64,000 nt of DNA. It comes from Burkholderia anthina. GTDB lineage: Bacteria > Pseudomonadota > Gammaproteobacteria > Burkholderiales > Burkholderiaceae. This document shows, in pieces, positions 16,533-25,815 of the stretch. The stretch is from the NCBI RefSeq assembly GCF_902498995.1, contig NZ_CABVLY010000002.1, positions 186,001-250,000 of the forward strand. Reading direction: 5' to 3'. Within the stretch, counting starts at the first letter, position 1. Each line of letters starts with the position of its first letter. Below the pieces are notes generated by a model. That model was not told the DNA's origin and ran no database searches. It saw only the letters and a list, made by a program, of their open reading frames with translations. A program made the position numbers and the translations under genes.

Positions 16533-17240
16533 TCAAGCCGTTCGATCCCGTCGAAGTCGTCGCGTGCCCGTCCCGCGCCCCACACGCTCAAGCGGCGGCT
16601 CGAAACCCAGCAGCGTGTATTCCGCGACCGACACGGTCGATTTCGCCTCCGGCCCCTGCACGACGACGGCCCGCACCGCGCCGGCCCGGTCGAACTTCAG
16701 CCGCGTGCCCACGGTCGCCTGACGCAGCGCTTCCAGTTCCTCGACACGCGCGATCGCCAGCTTGCGTACCGCGCCGGACACGTACACCGGCAGGAACACC
16801 AACGCGATGAAGATCGACACCGTGTCCTTCGACACGCTGTCCAGCATCGGCTGGCCCGACAGCACGAGCGACAGCGACGTCGCGCTGACGAAGATCGCCA
16901 GCACCGTCGCGCCCGCGCCGAGCGACGAGAAGCGCTCGGCCGCCTGCTTGGTGCGCGCCTTCACGAGCGCGCGCGCCGTCGCGGACGGCGCGAGCCATTC
17001 GCGCTTGGCGCCGTGAAACCCGGCGAACCCGAGCAGCAGCGTCATCGTGCCGCTCACGAGCAGCGCGCCGAACAGCGCGTCCAGCATTACGCAAACGAAT
17101 TCGAGCACGAACACGGTGACGAGCGGCACCAGCAGCAGCCGGAACGAATAACCGTCGCGGCCATGCCCCTGGATCCACCATTTCACCGGCGGCAGTTGCC
17201 AGAAACGGCTGTCCCGGTGGCGTGCAAGTTGTTGTTCCAT
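16533..17240 (-). CDS. Inner-membrane protein of unknown function
   Basis: The 235-aa protein has an N-terminal cytoplasmic part (RHRDSRFWQLPPVKWW). A hydrophobic block at about 34-75 is long enough for two helices, and two further helices lie at about 108-130 and 140-158. A soluble tail of about 70 residues ('FDRAGAVRAVVVQGPEAKS') follows. I do not recognise the family. It stands alone between DUF3309 and a divergent transporter gene and has no operon partners. ATG 17240 is preceded by a weak SD. Codon use matches the neighbourhood, so it is probably native. Confidence 0.75.
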   Translation of the reverse strand: MEQQLARHRDSRFWQLPPVKWWIQGHGRDGYSFRLLLVPLVTVFVLEFVCVMLDALFGALLVSGTMTLLLGFAGFHGAKREWLAPSATARALVKARTKQAAERFSSLGAGATVLAIFVSATSLSLVLSGQPMLDSVSKDTVSIFIALVFLPVYVSGAVRKLAIARVEELEALRQATVGTRLKFDRAGAVRAVVVQGPEAKSTVSVAEYTLLGFEPPLERVGRGTGTRRLRRDRTA

Positions 17241-17431
17241 GTCCGTCCATTCCCGACTGTGCGATACCGCTTCGTCACTTCATCATCGCAGCGCGGCGGC
17301 ACCGGCAGCATCGGCATCCGCGTCGATGCGCGCGCCCGCCGCGCGACCATTCCACATCATGCCGCAAGCGCTCGCGGCAAACCCGCGGCAGGTCCGCTCC
17401 CGCGCCCGGGCGCGGCGACACCGAATGCCTC

Positions 17432-17447
17432 AGGTTATCAATTGATC
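17432..17447. promoter_or_regulatory. LysR-type box 1 (before transporter 17549)
   Basis: AGGTTATCAATTGATC, with the perfect palindromic core ATCAATTGAT, is 102 bp upstream of the transporter start. A near-identical element, AGGTTATCGATTCATC, lies at 20077-20092, directly upstream of the LysR gene 19116-20063. Confidence 0.6.
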
Positions 17448-17548
17448 CAAAAGATTCATTAGACGATGCATCGCCCGGCGCGCGATGCTGGCCCGGCCCG
17501 TGAACGCGGTGTCGTTGCAACGCCGCGCACGACCTTGGAGCGAGACAC

Positions 17549-18823
17549 ATGAATACCGATCATCGTCAACGGCGCCACACGCTGTGGCTGCTGTGCGCGC
17601 TTTCGTTCATCCTCTACGTCGACCGCGTGAACCTCGCGACCGCGGCCGGTGCGATCAAGTCCGAACTCGGGCTATCGAACACCGAACTCGGCGTCGCCTT
17701 CTCCGCCTTCGCATATTCGTACGCCGTCTGCCAGGTCTTCGGAGGCTGGATCGCCGACCGCTTCGGCGCGCGCATCACGCTGATCGGCTGCGGGCTGATC
17801 TGGGTCGCGTCGACCTTCATGACGGGCCTCGTGCACAGCCTCGCGCTGCTGTTCGCCGCGCGCCTGCTGCTCGGCATCGGCGAAGGCGCGACGCTGCCCG
17901 CGCAGGCGCGGGCGATCACGCACTGGTTCTCGCGCGAACGGCGCGGCGTCGTGCAGGGTTTCACGCATTCGTTCTCGCGGCTCGGCAACGCGGTCACGCC
18001 GCCGATCGTCGCCGCGCTGATGACGTGGCTGTCGTGGCGCGCGGCGTTCTTCGTGATCGGCGCGGTGACGCTGGTGTGGCTCGCCTGGTGGATCGCCGGC
18101 TTCCGCGAATACCCGCTCGGCGACGATGACGGCCGCACGCGCCCCGTCGCACGGCCCGCGCCGCCGTCCGGCCCGACGCCGTGGGGGCCGCTGTTCCGCC
18201 GGATGGCGCCGACGATCTTCGTGTACTTCTGCTACGGCTGGACCGCATGGCTGTTCTTCACGTGGTTGCCGACGTTCTTCCTGAACGGCAAGGGCCTCGA
18301 CCTGAAGTCGACCGCGCTGTTCGCGTCGGGCGTGTTCTTCGCGGGCGTGGTCGGCGACACGGTCGGCGGCTGGCTGTGCGACCGCATCTACCGCCAGACC
18401 GGCAACCTCGCGCTGTCGCGCCAGAGCGTGATCGTCGCGAGTTTCGCCGGCGCGCTCGTGTGCCTGCTGCCGCTCGCGTTCGTGCATTCGACGGCCGGCG
18501 TCGCGCTGTGCCTGTCCGGGTCGTTCCTGTGTCTCGAACTGACGATCGGGCCGATCTGGGCGGTGCCGAGCGACATCGCGCCGAAACACGCCGGCATCGC
18601 GAGCGGAATGATGAATGCCGGTTCCGCGGTCTCGGGGATTCTGTCGCCGATCCTGTTCGGCTATCTCGTCGACCGAACCGGCAGCTGGACGGTGCCGTTC
18701 ATCGGCTCGGTCGCGATGCTGCTGATCGGCATCGTCGCCGCGCTGCGGATCCGGCCCGATCGCGCGCTGTCGGAAGCCGCGCCGTCGCTCGTCGAAGCGC
18801 CGGCCGCGCCGTCGGCGCGCTGA
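17549..18823 (+). CDS. MFS transporter, ACS family (sugar-acid type)
   Basis: This 424-aa, twelve-helix carrier starts MNTDHRQRRHTLWLLCALSF. Helix 1 'SFILYVDRVNLATAAGAIK' and the 'GGWIADRFGARITL' loop are the ACS (GudP-like) signatures. It is the near paralogue of the carrier at 5188. It is separated from the sugar-acid genes at 20.2-26.8 kb by the minisatellite and the convergent LysR gene. The promoter nevertheless shares a box with the LysR/pdxA intergenic region, so it is probably in the same regulon. Substrate: an organic anion, most likely a hydroxylated sugar acid. Confidence 0.9.
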   Translation: MNTDHRQRRHTLWLLCALSFILYVDRVNLATAAGAIKSELGLSNTELGVAFSAFAYSYAVCQVFGGWIADRFGARITLIGCGLIWVASTFMTGLVHSLALLFAARLLLGIGEGATLPAQARAITHWFSRERRGVVQGFTHSFSRLGNAVTPPIVAALMTWLSWRAAFFVIGAVTLVWLAWWIAGFREYPLGDDDGRTRPVARPAPPSGPTPWGPLFRRMAPTIFVYFCYGWTAWLFFTWLPTFFLNGKGLDLKSTALFASGVFFAGVVGDTVGGWLCDRIYRQTGNLALSRQSVIVASFAGALVCLLPLAFVHSTAGVALCLSGSFLCLELTIGPIWAVPSDIAPKHAGIASGMMNAGSAVSGILSPILFGYLVDRTGSWTVPFIGSVAMLLIGIVAALRIRPDRALSEAAPSLVEAPAAPSAR

Positions 18824-18908
18824 AGCGGCGCGCGTCGGGTTCGCCTGCCTCAGTCGCCTCGCCGGTGTCGCCATCCCGCTTCACCGCGTTCCGTGATGGC
18901 AGTGGTTT

Positions 18909-19103
18909 GGTGTGCTTGGTGTGCTTGGTGTGCTTGGTGTGCTTGGTGTGCTTGGTGTGCTTGGTGTGCTTGGTGTGCTTGGTGTGCTTGGCATGTTTGG
19001 CCTGCTTGGCTGGTTCGGCTGGTTCGGCTTGATCGGCTTGATCGGCTTGACCGGCTTGACCGGCCAGCGCGGTTGGCGCGGCTGGCTCGGCCGCCTCGGC
19101 TGA
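18909..19103. repeat. 9-bp minisatellite (VNTR)
   Basis: Nine perfect head-to-tail copies of GGTGTGCTT (18909-18989) are followed by about twelve degenerate 9-bp units beginning GGC or GGT. These include adjacent identical pairs (GGCTGGTTC twice, GGCTTGATC twice, GGCTTGACC twice). The array sits between two convergent genes. It can be read as Val-Cys-Leu, Leu-Gly-Val or Lys-His-Thr repeats in different frames, but none has a plausible start or neighbour, so I treat it as non-coding. The perfect-then-degenerate order is the pattern left by replication slippage at one end. Confidence 0.9.
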
Positions 19104-19115
19104 CAAACCACGCCA

Positions 19116-20063
19116 TTACGCATCGCCGTCATCCCCCGCCCCGTCCCGATGGAACAGCGCGAGAAACTGCTGCGCGGGAATGCTCAGCGGCCTGTCGCGC
19201 CGCACGAGGCTGCCGTACGACGGCAGCTTCTGGTCGAGCACGTAATCGAGGATCGCCACCAGCCCGTGCTCGGCGTTGCGCCGCGCGACGGTCAGCGGAA
19301 TCACGCCGAGCATGTGCGAGCGGTCGACGAGGTTCATCGTCGTCAGGATCGAGCCTGTTTCGACGAGCCCGCGCGGCATCGGCTGGTGACGCGCGCGGAA
19401 TTCGCGCTCCACCACTTCGCGCGCCGGGCTGCCGGCCGGCTGCAGGATCCACGCGTAATCGAGCAGCGCGTCGAATTCGACCGGCCCCGCGCCCGCGAGC
19501 GGATGGTCGCGGCCCGCGATGATCGCGAGCGCCTCGTCGTCCACCACGCGGAAATCGCAATCGGTGCCGACGTTCCGGCCGATCACCACTTCGAGCACGC
19601 CTTCGCGCAACTGCGGCATCAGCCGGTCGCTGGTGTCGACCGCGATGTCGATCGCGAGCAGCGGATAGCGCGCCTTCAACTGCACCAGCGCCTCGGTGAG
19701 CCGCCCCGGCGACGCCGCCATGATGCTGCCGATCGCGAGCCGCCCCGCGCTGCCGAGCTGCAGCTCGCCCAGCTCGCGGTTGAGCGCCTCCACGCTGCCG
19801 CGGATTCCGCGGAAATAGCCGAGCACGCGCTCGCCGGCCCGGTTCAGCACGAGCCCGCGCCCGACGCGGTCGAACAGCCGCTGGCCGAGCGCGCTTTCCA
19901 GTTCGGCCAGCATTTTCGTCGCGGCGGGCTGCGTGAGGCCGAGCTGGCCGGCCGCCGCGCGCAGCGTCGAGCATTCGTCCACCGCGAGCAACAGCGCGAT
20001 CTGCCGCATCCGCAGCCGGTTCAGCAATTGGGGAGTCGAGTCTCGTCGATCGATCGAGCCCAT
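19116..20063 (-). CDS. LysR-type regulator of the sugar-acid unit
   Basis: The 315-aa regulator has a winged helix at about residues 17-76 ('TLRAAAGQLGLTQPAATKML', 'LFDRVGRGLVLNRAGERVL') and an effector domain of the GbpR/CbnR kind to the C-terminus. It is divergent from the pdxA-like gene, and a putative binding box lies in the intergenic region. The same box precedes the transporter at 17549. It is most likely an activator that responds to the pathway's acid or its keto-deoxy product. The stop codon lies 13 bp from the end of the minisatellite. Confidence 0.9.
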   Translation of the reverse strand: MGSIDRRDSTPQLLNRLRMRQIALLLAVDECSTLRAAAGQLGLTQPAATKMLAELESALGQRLFDRVGRGLVLNRAGERVLGYFRGIRGSVEALNRELGELQLGSAGRLAIGSIMAASPGRLTEALVQLKARYPLLAIDIAVDTSDRLMPQLREGVLEVVIGRNVGTDCDFRVVDDEALAIIAGRDHPLAGAGPVEFDALLDYAWILQPAGSPAREVVEREFRARHQPMPRGLVETGSILTTMNLVDRSHMLGVIPLTVARRNAEHGLVAILDYVLDQKLPSYGSLVRRDRPLSIPAQQFLALFHRDGAGDDGDA

Positions 20064-20076
20064 TTTTGATTACTCC

Positions 20077-20092
20077 AGGTTATCGATTCATC
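20077..20092. promoter_or_regulatory. LysR-type box 2 (LysR/pdxA intergenic region)
   Basis: AGGTTATCGATTCATC matches box 1 at 14 of 16 positions and sits 14 bp from the LysR start codon and about 90 bp before the first plus-strand ATG. This is the usual place for autoregulation plus divergent activation. Confidence 0.6.
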
Positions 20093-20178
20093 AAGAGTTT
20101 TCAATTTACCGACTCATTCCGTCTACCTAGCATGAACCCCATAGACCAACGGCCACGCGCCGCCACCGGAGACACAGC

Positions 20179-20223
20179 ATGAACAAGCACCCGACCGCCG
20201 TCCGCCACGGAGGCGCCGCATGA
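20179..20223 (+). CDS. Possible 14-aa leader peptide coupled to the pdxA-like gene
   Basis: An ATG with a good SD (CCGGAGACA upstream) opens a 14-codon frame ([14 protein letters not shown]). Its TGA overlaps the ATG of the next gene as ATGA. The in-frame GGAGG codons near its end double as the SD of the downstream gene. This could be a translational-coupling leader or a chance frame; nothing in the peptide suggests attenuation. Confidence 0.35.
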   Translation: MNKHPTAVRHGGAA

Positions 20224-21266
20224 CGACCGCCGCTCCCCTGCCCGTCGTCGCGCTGACGCTCGGCGACCCCGCCGGCATCGGCGCCGAGCTGATCGCGAAA
20301 CTGCTCGCGCGGCCCGACGCGACCGCCCGCGCGAATCTCGTGCTGATCGGCGACCGCTGGCTGTGGGAAGCCGGCCAGCGCGTGGCCGGCGTGACGGTCG
20401 ACGTCGAACCCGTCGCGTCGCTCGCCGCCGTGCGCGGCCGGCCGTCCACCGCGCGCGCCGCGTTCGTCGCGGTCGACACGATCGATCCCGCGCAGGTCAC
20501 CGTCGGCCAGGCGGGCGCCGCCGGCGGCCGCTCGACGCTGACCGTGCTCGACCAGTGCCTCGACGCCGCGCTCGCCGGCGACATCGACGCGATCTGCTTC
20601 GCGCCGCTGAACAAGTACGCAATGAAACTCGGCGGCCTCCAGCACGACGACGAGCTGCACCACTTCGCCGCCGCGCTCGGCGTGACCGGCTACTTCTGCG
20701 AATTCAACACGCTCGGCGAGCTGTGGACCGCGCGAATCTCGTCGCATATCCCGCTGAAGGATGCGGCGGCCCAGCTGAGCGTCGAGCGGATCGAACAGGC
20801 ATCCGAACTGATCTACCGGTCGCTGCTCGCGAACGGCGTCGCCGCGCCGAAGGTCGCGATCGCCGCGTTCAACCCGCACGGCGGCGACGGCGGCAGCTGC
20901 GGGCGCGAGGAAGTCGACATCATCGAGCCGGCGGTGCGCAAGCTGCAGGCGCGCGCGTGGCCGACCGACACGCCGTTCCACGGCCCGTTCCCGGCCGACA
21001 CGATCTTCCTGAAGGCGCAGGCCGGCGACTACCAGGCGATCGTCACGATGTACCACGACCAGGGGCAGATCGCGATCAAGCTGCTCGGCTTCTCGCGCGG
21101 CGTGACCGTGCAGGGCGGGCTGCCCGTGCCGATCACGACGCCCGCGCACGGCACCGCGTACGACATCGCGGGCCGCGGCAGCGCCGACGTCGGCGCGACC
21201 TGGCAGGCGCTGCAGATCGCGTGCCGGATGGGCGCCGTGCGCCGCACGTCCGCCGTTTCCGCGTGA
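20220..21266 (+). CDS. PdxA-like NAD-dependent dehydrogenase (PdxA2/TphB branch)
   Basis: This 348-aa enzyme has the two-domain isocitrate-dehydrogenase-like fold of PdxA. Visible motifs are '[13 protein letters not shown]', '[18 protein letters not shown]', '[12 protein letters not shown]' and '[21 protein letters not shown]'. The usual GHTE metal/phosphate segment is altered to 'HDDELHHF'. PdxA relatives oxidise a 3-hydroxy group and often decarboxylate, as in PdxA2 (D-threonate/D-erythronate 4-phosphate) and TphB (terephthalate diol). No DUF1537 kinase is present in the window, so a non-phosphorylated substrate is likely. Vitamin B6 synthesis is improbable from this context. It is the first full gene of the LysR-linked sugar-acid operon. 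Confidence 0.85.
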   Translation: MTTAAPLPVVALTLGDPAGIGAELIAKLLARPDATARANLVLIGDRWLWEAGQRVAGVTVDVEPVASLAAVRGRPSTARAAFVAVDTIDPAQVTVGQAGAAGGRSTLTVLDQCLDAALAGDIDAICFAPLNKYAMKLGGLQHDDELHHFAAALGVTGYFCEFNTLGELWTARISSHIPLKDAAAQLSVERIEQASELIYRSLLANGVAAPKVAIAAFNPHGGDGGSCGREEVDIIEPAVRKLQARAWPTDTPFHGPFPADTIFLKAQAGDYQAIVTMYHDQGQIAIKLLGFSRGVTVQGGLPVPITTPAHGTAYDIAGRGSADVGATWQALQIACRMGAVRRTSAVSA

Positions 21267-21315
21267 CCCTCGCACGCCTTCTACACACGACAACATCGAT
21301 TCCGGAGACACCATC

Positions 21316-22488
21316 ATGAAGATCCGTTCCGTACGCGCCCGCGTATTCCAGTGGAAAGGCAAGACCGTCCCGCCGCAAGGCAATTTCTGCTCGAACGCGA
21401 TGGACCTGCTGTACGCGCCGCAGGAGACGATGAGCACGTTCCGCTTCCACGCGTGGACGGTCGTCGAAGTCGAGACCGACGACGGCATCGTCGGCCTCGG
21501 CAACGTCGCGCTGGCGCCGCACATCGCGAAGGCGATCATCGACCAGTACCTCGCGCCGCTCGTGATCGGCCAGGATCCGTGGGACTACGAATACCTGAAC
21601 CAGCGGATGTACCGCGCGACCCACGCATGGGGCCGCAAGGGCATCGGCATGGCGGCGATCTCGGCCGTCGACATCGCGATCTGGGACATCCTCGGCAAGA
21701 GCGTCGGCAAGCCGGTGTTCAAGCTGCTCGGCGGACGCACCAAGGAAAAGATCCCCTGCTACTACTCGAAGCTGTATCGCACCGACCTGAAGGCGATGCA
21801 GGAGGAAGCGCAGAAGTACCTGAAGGAAGGCTTCCGCGCGTTCAAGATGCGCTTCGGCTACGGGCCCGCGCACGGGCAGCAGGGCGTGATGGAGAACCTG
21901 AAATCGGTCGCGGCGATCCGCGAGGTGATCGGCTACGACAACGACCTGATGCTCGAGTGCTACATGGGCTGGAACCTCGAGTATGCGAAGCGCATCCTGC
22001 CGAAGCTCGAGAAGTACCAGCCGCGCTGGCTCGAGGAGCCGGTGATCGCCGACGACCTCGACGGCTACGCGGAACTGAACCAGCTCACGAACATCCCGAT
22101 CTCCGGCGGCGAGCACGAGTTCTCGCTGTACGGCTTCAAGCAGCTGCTCGACCGCAAGGCCGTGTCGGTCGTCCAGTACGACACGAACCGCATCGGCGGC
22201 ATCACGATGGCGCACAAGATCAACGCGCTGTGCGAGGCGTACAGCGTGCCGGTGATTCCGCACGCGGGCCAGATGCACAACTATCACCTGACGATGAGCA
22301 CGCTCGCATCGCCGATGAGCGAGTACTTCCCGATGTTCGACGTGGAAGTCGGCAACGAGCTGTTCTATTACATCTTCGACGGCGAGCCGGTGGCCGAGAA
22401 CGGCTTCCTGCAACTGCGCGACGACGTGCCGGGTCTCGGCCTCACGCTGAAGACCGAATTCCTCGACCAGTTCGACATCGTCGAGTGA
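21316..22488 (+). CDS. Enolase-superfamily sugar-acid dehydratase (RhmD-like)
   Basis: The 390-aa protein has the mandelate-racemase/muconate-lactonizing capping domain and barrel. The second barrel strand has Lys177-Met-Arg179, the metal ligands are Glu214, Glu240 and Glu266 (SGGEHEF), Asp289 lies in 'QYDTNRIGG', and the acid/base His316 is in '[11 protein letters not shown]'. This set is typical of dehydratases of L-rhamnonate, L-lyxonate and related acids, which lose water to give a 2-keto-3-deoxy acid. The next gene encodes a keto-deoxy-acid dehydratase of the pentonate type, so a five-carbon acid is the best guess. GGAGACACC precedes the ATG. Confidence 0.9.
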   Translation: MKIRSVRARVFQWKGKTVPPQGNFCSNAMDLLYAPQETMSTFRFHAWTVVEVETDDGIVGLGNVALAPHIAKAIIDQYLAPLVIGQDPWDYEYLNQRMYRATHAWGRKGIGMAAISAVDIAIWDILGKSVGKPVFKLLGGRTKEKIPCYYSKLYRTDLKAMQEEAQKYLKEGFRAFKMRFGYGPAHGQQGVMENLKSVAAIREVIGYDNDLMLECYMGWNLEYAKRILPKLEKYQPRWLEEPVIADDLDGYAELNQLTNIPISGGEHEFSLYGFKQLLDRKAVSVVQYDTNRIGGITMAHKINALCEAYSVPVIPHAGQMHNYHLTMSTLASPMSEYFPMFDVEVGNELFYYIFDGEPVAENGFLQLRDDVPGLGLTLKTEFLDQFDIVE

Positions 22489-22496
22489 GGGCCGCC

Positions 22497-23414
22497 ATGA
22501 ACGCACGCTACCAGGGCGTCTTTCCGGTCGCGCCGACGATCTTCGACGCGCACGGCGCGCTCGACCTCGACGGCCAGCGCCGCTGCCTCGACTTCATGAT
22601 CGACGCCGGCTCGCAAGGCATCTGCATCCACGCGAACTACTCGGAGCAGTTCGCGCTCGGCGACGACGAACGCGACCTCATCACGCGCACCACGCTCGAA
22701 CACGTCGCCGGCCGCGTGCCGGTGATCGTCACGACGTCGCATTTCAGCGCGCGGCTCTGCGCGCAACGCAACCGCCACGCGCAGGCGCTCGGCGCCGCGA
22801 TGGTGATGGTGATGCCGCCGTATCACGGCGCGACCTTCCGCGTGCCGGAAGCGCAGGTGCGCGCGTTCTTCCGCGACGTCGCCGACGGCCTCGACATTCC
22901 GCTGATGATCCAGGACGCGCCGGCGAGCGGCGTCGCGCTGCCGGCGTCGTTGCTCGCGACGCTCGCACGCGAGATCGACGCGGTGTCGTACTTCAAGATC
23001 GAGACGCCCGGCGCGGCGTCGAAGCTGCGCGAGCTGATCGCGCTCGGCGGCGACGCGATCGAAGGGCCGTGGGACGGCGAGGAAGGCATCACGCTGCTCG
23101 CCGATCTCGATGCGGGCGCGACCGGCGCGATGACGGGCGGCGGGTATCCGGACGGCATTCGCCGGATCACCGACGCGTATTTCGCCGGACGTCGCGACGA
23201 AGCGTGCGAGCACTACGCGCGCTGGCTGCCGCTGATCAACTACGAGAACCGCCAGTCGGGCTTCCTGAGCGCGAAGGCGCTGATGAAGGAAGGCGGCGTG
23301 ATCGCGTGCGACCGGCCGCGCGCGCCGTGGCCCGACCTGCACCCGCAGGTGCGCACCGGCCTGCTCGACGCGGCGCGGCGGCTCGATCCGCTCGTGCTGC
23401 GCTGGGGACGCTGA
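22497..23414 (+). CDS. DHDPS-family 2-keto-3-deoxy-acid dehydratase (L-KDA dehydratase-like)
   Basis: This 305-aa TIM-barrel lyase of the DapA/NAL superfamily carries Schiff-base Lys167 in 'SYFKIETPG'. It lacks the YNxP tyrosine motif of aldolases and has 'MIQDAPASG' instead, as in L-2-keto-3-deoxyarabonate dehydratase of Azospirillum (from memory). The motifs 'GPWDGEEGITLLADL' and 'TGGGYPDGIRRI' also fit that group. It should convert the keto-deoxy pentonate to 2-oxoglutarate semialdehyde. The start lies 8 bp after the enolase-superfamily gene, so the two are co-translated. No semialdehyde dehydrogenase is in the window and one must be supplied from elsewhere. Confidence 0.87.
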   Translation: MNARYQGVFPVAPTIFDAHGALDLDGQRRCLDFMIDAGSQGICIHANYSEQFALGDDERDLITRTTLEHVAGRVPVIVTTSHFSARLCAQRNRHAQALGAAMVMVMPPYHGATFRVPEAQVRAFFRDVADGLDIPLMIQDAPASGVALPASLLATLAREIDAVSYFKIETPGAASKLRELIALGGDAIEGPWDGEEGITLLADLDAGATGAMTGGGYPDGIRRITDAYFAGRRDEACEHYARWLPLINYENRQSGFLSAKALMKEGGVIACDRPRAPWPDLHPQVRTGLLDAARRLDPLVLRWGR

Positions 23415-23515
23415 CCCGACATTTGCCTGCACCCGCAACGCGCGTGCGTTGCGCATCGGCGTGACGGCGGCCCGACAGAAGGCTGCCGCCGCTCATCACA
23501 TGGACTGGAGACACC

Positions 23516-24808
23516 ATGAACCTGTTGAACCCGGCCACCCCGGCCTACGATGCCGGCGAAACCGTTCCGCGCCGCCGCTGGCTGCGCGTGATTCCGCCGC
23601 TGCTGCTCGCCTGCATCATTTCGTACATGGATCGCGTGAACATCGCGTTCGCGATGCCCGGCGGGATGAACGCCGATCTCGGCATGGACGCGACCATGGC
23701 CGGCCTCGCCGGCGGCATCTTCTTCTTCGGCTACCTGTTCCTGCAGATTCCGGCCGGCCGGCGCGCCGCGCTCGGCAGCGGCAAGAGATTCATCGCGTGG
23801 TCGCTCGTGAGCTGGGCGCTGCTGTCGGTGCTGACCGGGCTCGTCACCCATACGTGGCAACTTTTGACGTTACGCTTCCTGCTCGGCGTGGCCGAAGGCG
23901 GGATGCTGCCCGTCGTGCTGACCATGGTCAGCCACTGGTTTCCCGACCGCGAACGCGGGCGCGCCAACGCGATGGTCATCATGTTCGTGCCGCTCGCCGG
24001 GATGATCACCGCGCCGCTGTCCGGCTTCATCCTCGCCGCGTACGACTGGCGTCACCTGTTCTTCATCGCGGGCGCACTGTCGGTGCTGTGCCTGGTCGCG
24101 TGGATGATGTTCGCCGACGACAGCCCGGAGACCGCACGCTGGGTGTCGCCGCGCGAAAAAGCGTACATCCTCGACGCGCTGCGCGAGGAACAGGCGCGCA
24201 AGCAGGCCGCCGGCACGCCGGCCGCCGCGTCGTTCGGCGCGATGCTGCGCAACCCGACGATCTGGCTGCTGATCGCGATCAACTTCTGCTATCAGGTCGG
24301 CATCTACGGCTATACGATGTGGTTGCCGACGCTGCTCAAGAACCTCACGCACGGCGGGATGGGGAAAGTCGGCCTGCTCGCGATGCTGCCGTATGTCGCG
24401 ATGATGATCGGGATGTTCGGCACGTCGTATTTGTCTGACCGAACCGGCAAGCGCCGCCTGTTCGTGCTGCTGCCGCTGGTCGGCTTCGCCGCGTGCCTCG
24501 CGCTGTCGGTGCTCACCCACGCGTCGATGCTCGTGTCGTTCGCGTTCCTGATCGGTTGCGGCTTCTTCCTGCAGGCGGCGGCCGGCGTGTTCTGGGCGAT
24601 TCCGCCGAAGCTGTGCAGCGTCGAGACGGCCGGCAGCGCACGCGGCCTGATCAACGCGCTCGGCAATCTCGGCGGCTTCTGCGGCCCGTATGCGGTCGGC
24701 GTGCTGACCCAGCACGTGAGCGCCGCGGCCGGCGTGTACAGCCTCGCGGTCACGCTCGCGGTGGCCGGCCTGCTCGCGCTGACGCTGCCCAGGCGCTGCG
24801 AAGACTGA
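23516..24808 (+). CDS. MFS transporter of the sugar-acid operon
   Basis: This 430-aa carrier has a cytoplasmic N-tail of about 25 residues before the first helix 'VIPPLLLACIISYMDRVNIAFA', the MFS/ACS signature. Loop 2-3 carries 'GRRAALGSGKRF' in place of the usual GxxxDRxGRR, so the aspartate is lost. This is an oddity also known in tartrate/4-hydroxyphenylacetate-type carriers. It is only distantly related to the carriers at 5188 and 17549. It lies between the keto-deoxy-acid dehydratase and the beta-propeller gene and is preceded by an SD, GGAGACACC. Confidence 0.9.
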   Translation: MNLLNPATPAYDAGETVPRRRWLRVIPPLLLACIISYMDRVNIAFAMPGGMNADLGMDATMAGLAGGIFFFGYLFLQIPAGRRAALGSGKRFIAWSLVSWALLSVLTGLVTHTWQLLTLRFLLGVAEGGMLPVVLTMVSHWFPDRERGRANAMVIMFVPLAGMITAPLSGFILAAYDWRHLFFIAGALSVLCLVAWMMFADDSPETARWVSPREKAYILDALREEQARKQAAGTPAAASFGAMLRNPTIWLLIAINFCYQVGIYGYTMWLPTLLKNLTHGGMGKVGLLAMLPYVAMMIGMFGTSYLSDRTGKRRLFVLLPLVGFAACLALSVLTHASMLVSFAFLIGCGFFLQAAAGVFWAIPPKLCSVETAGSARGLINALGNLGGFCGPYAVGVLTQHVSAAAGVYSLAVTLAVAGLLALTLPRRCED

Positions 24809-24867
24809 TACGCCTGATACGCGCGGGCCGGTAAGCCGGCACGCGCACGAAACAACGGAGACTCACC

Positions 24868-25815
24868 ATGAACGACATCCTGCTGCTGGTGCAGAAATGC
24901 GCCCATACCTTCAGCTTCTACGACCTCGAAACGAAAGCCGCGCTCAAGCATGTCGTGCTGCCGAACTTCCCGCACGAATTCACCGTCGACGTGAACAACC
25001 GCTACGCATACGTCGGCATCTTCGGGATCGAGACCGCATGGTCGCGCGGCCATGAAGGCGATCACCGGATTGCCGAGATCGATCTCGTCGAGCGCACGCA
25101 CACGCGCATGCTCGACCTGTGGCCGTACTACCGGCCGCACGGGATGGCGAGCGACCGCGACGGCCGGCTGTACGCGATGAGCGAGGCGCACGACATGCTG
25201 CTCGTGTTCGACGAACCGACCCGGCAGCCGGTGCCGAACATGGCCGTGCCGTCCGGCGGCGTGAAGACCCACCTCGTGACGCTCACGCGCGATGCGCGCC
25301 GCGCCTACGGCGTGCACCTGCTGTCGAACACCGTCACGCAGTTTCATCCGCGCGACGCGACCGTCGCGCCGCGCGCGGTGATGCCCGGCCCGCGCCCCGA
25401 AGGCAACGCGCTGTCGAGCGACGAGCGCACGCTGTTCGTCGCGAATCGCGGCGACGACACGCTCGTCGAGATCGACACCGACACGATGACCTGCGGCCGC
25501 CGCGTGAAGACGCGCAGCGATCCGAACCGCATCTACCGCACCACCGCGCCGGACGGCCGCGATCTGCTGCTGCTGACCAATTCCGGCGAACGGTCGATTT
25601 CGGTGTTCGACGCGCGGCAGCTCGAGGAGATCGAACGCGTCGCGCTGCCCGCGAATCCGACCGCGCTGTCGTTCCATCCGTCGCGGCGCGTCGCGTACGT
25701 GTCGTTCCAGGACGACTACGTGCGCGAGCTCGATCTCGATGCGTGGCGCTTCGTCGGCGCGCTGCCGACGCTGCGCGAACCGGATGCGTCGTATGTGCTC
25801 GCAGGCACGCGCTGA
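24868..25815 (+). CDS. YncE-like beta-propeller protein (possible lactonase)
   Basis: This 315-aa protein has no signal peptide (MNDILLLVQKCAHTFSFYDLE) and contains about seven blade-like repeats with 'F(x)ANRGDDTLVEID' and 'LLTNSGERSISVFDARQLEE'. This is the YVTN/lactonase propeller fold. Cytoplasmic relatives include 6-phosphogluconolactonase and sugar lactonases; here it would open the lactone of the pathway's acid. It sits between the MFS gene and a second lactonase-type gene whose start overlaps its 3' end. The fold is clear and the reaction is inferred. Confidence 0.75.
   Translation: MNDILLLVQKCAHTFSFYDLETKAALKHVVLPNFPHEFTVDVNNRYAYVGIFGIETAWSRGHEGDHRIAEIDLVERTHTRMLDLWPYYRPHGMASDRDGRLYAMSEAHDMLLVFDEPTRQPVPNMAVPSGGVKTHLVTLTRDARRAYGVHLLSNTVTQFHPRDATVAPRAVMPGPRPEGNALSSDERTLFVANRGDDTLVEIDTDTMTCGRRVKTRSDPNRIYRTTAPDGRDLLLLTNSGERSISVFDARQLEEIERVALPANPTALSFHPSRRVAYVSFQDDYVRELDLDAWRFVGALPTLREPDASYVLAGTR

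Noticed and set aside
18909..19103. Minisatellite as a CRISPR array
   Set aside because: Units are 9 bp with no spacers and no cas genes.
18892..19132. Minisatellite read as a repeat protein (Val-Cys-Leu, Lys-His-Thr or Pro-Ser-Thr repeats)
   Set aside because: All six frames are open because of the 9-bp period; no start with SD and no conserved partner.
20220..21266. pdxA for vitamin B6 synthesis
   Set aside because: Catabolic context, altered GHTE segment and no ksgA/apaH-type neighbours argue against it.
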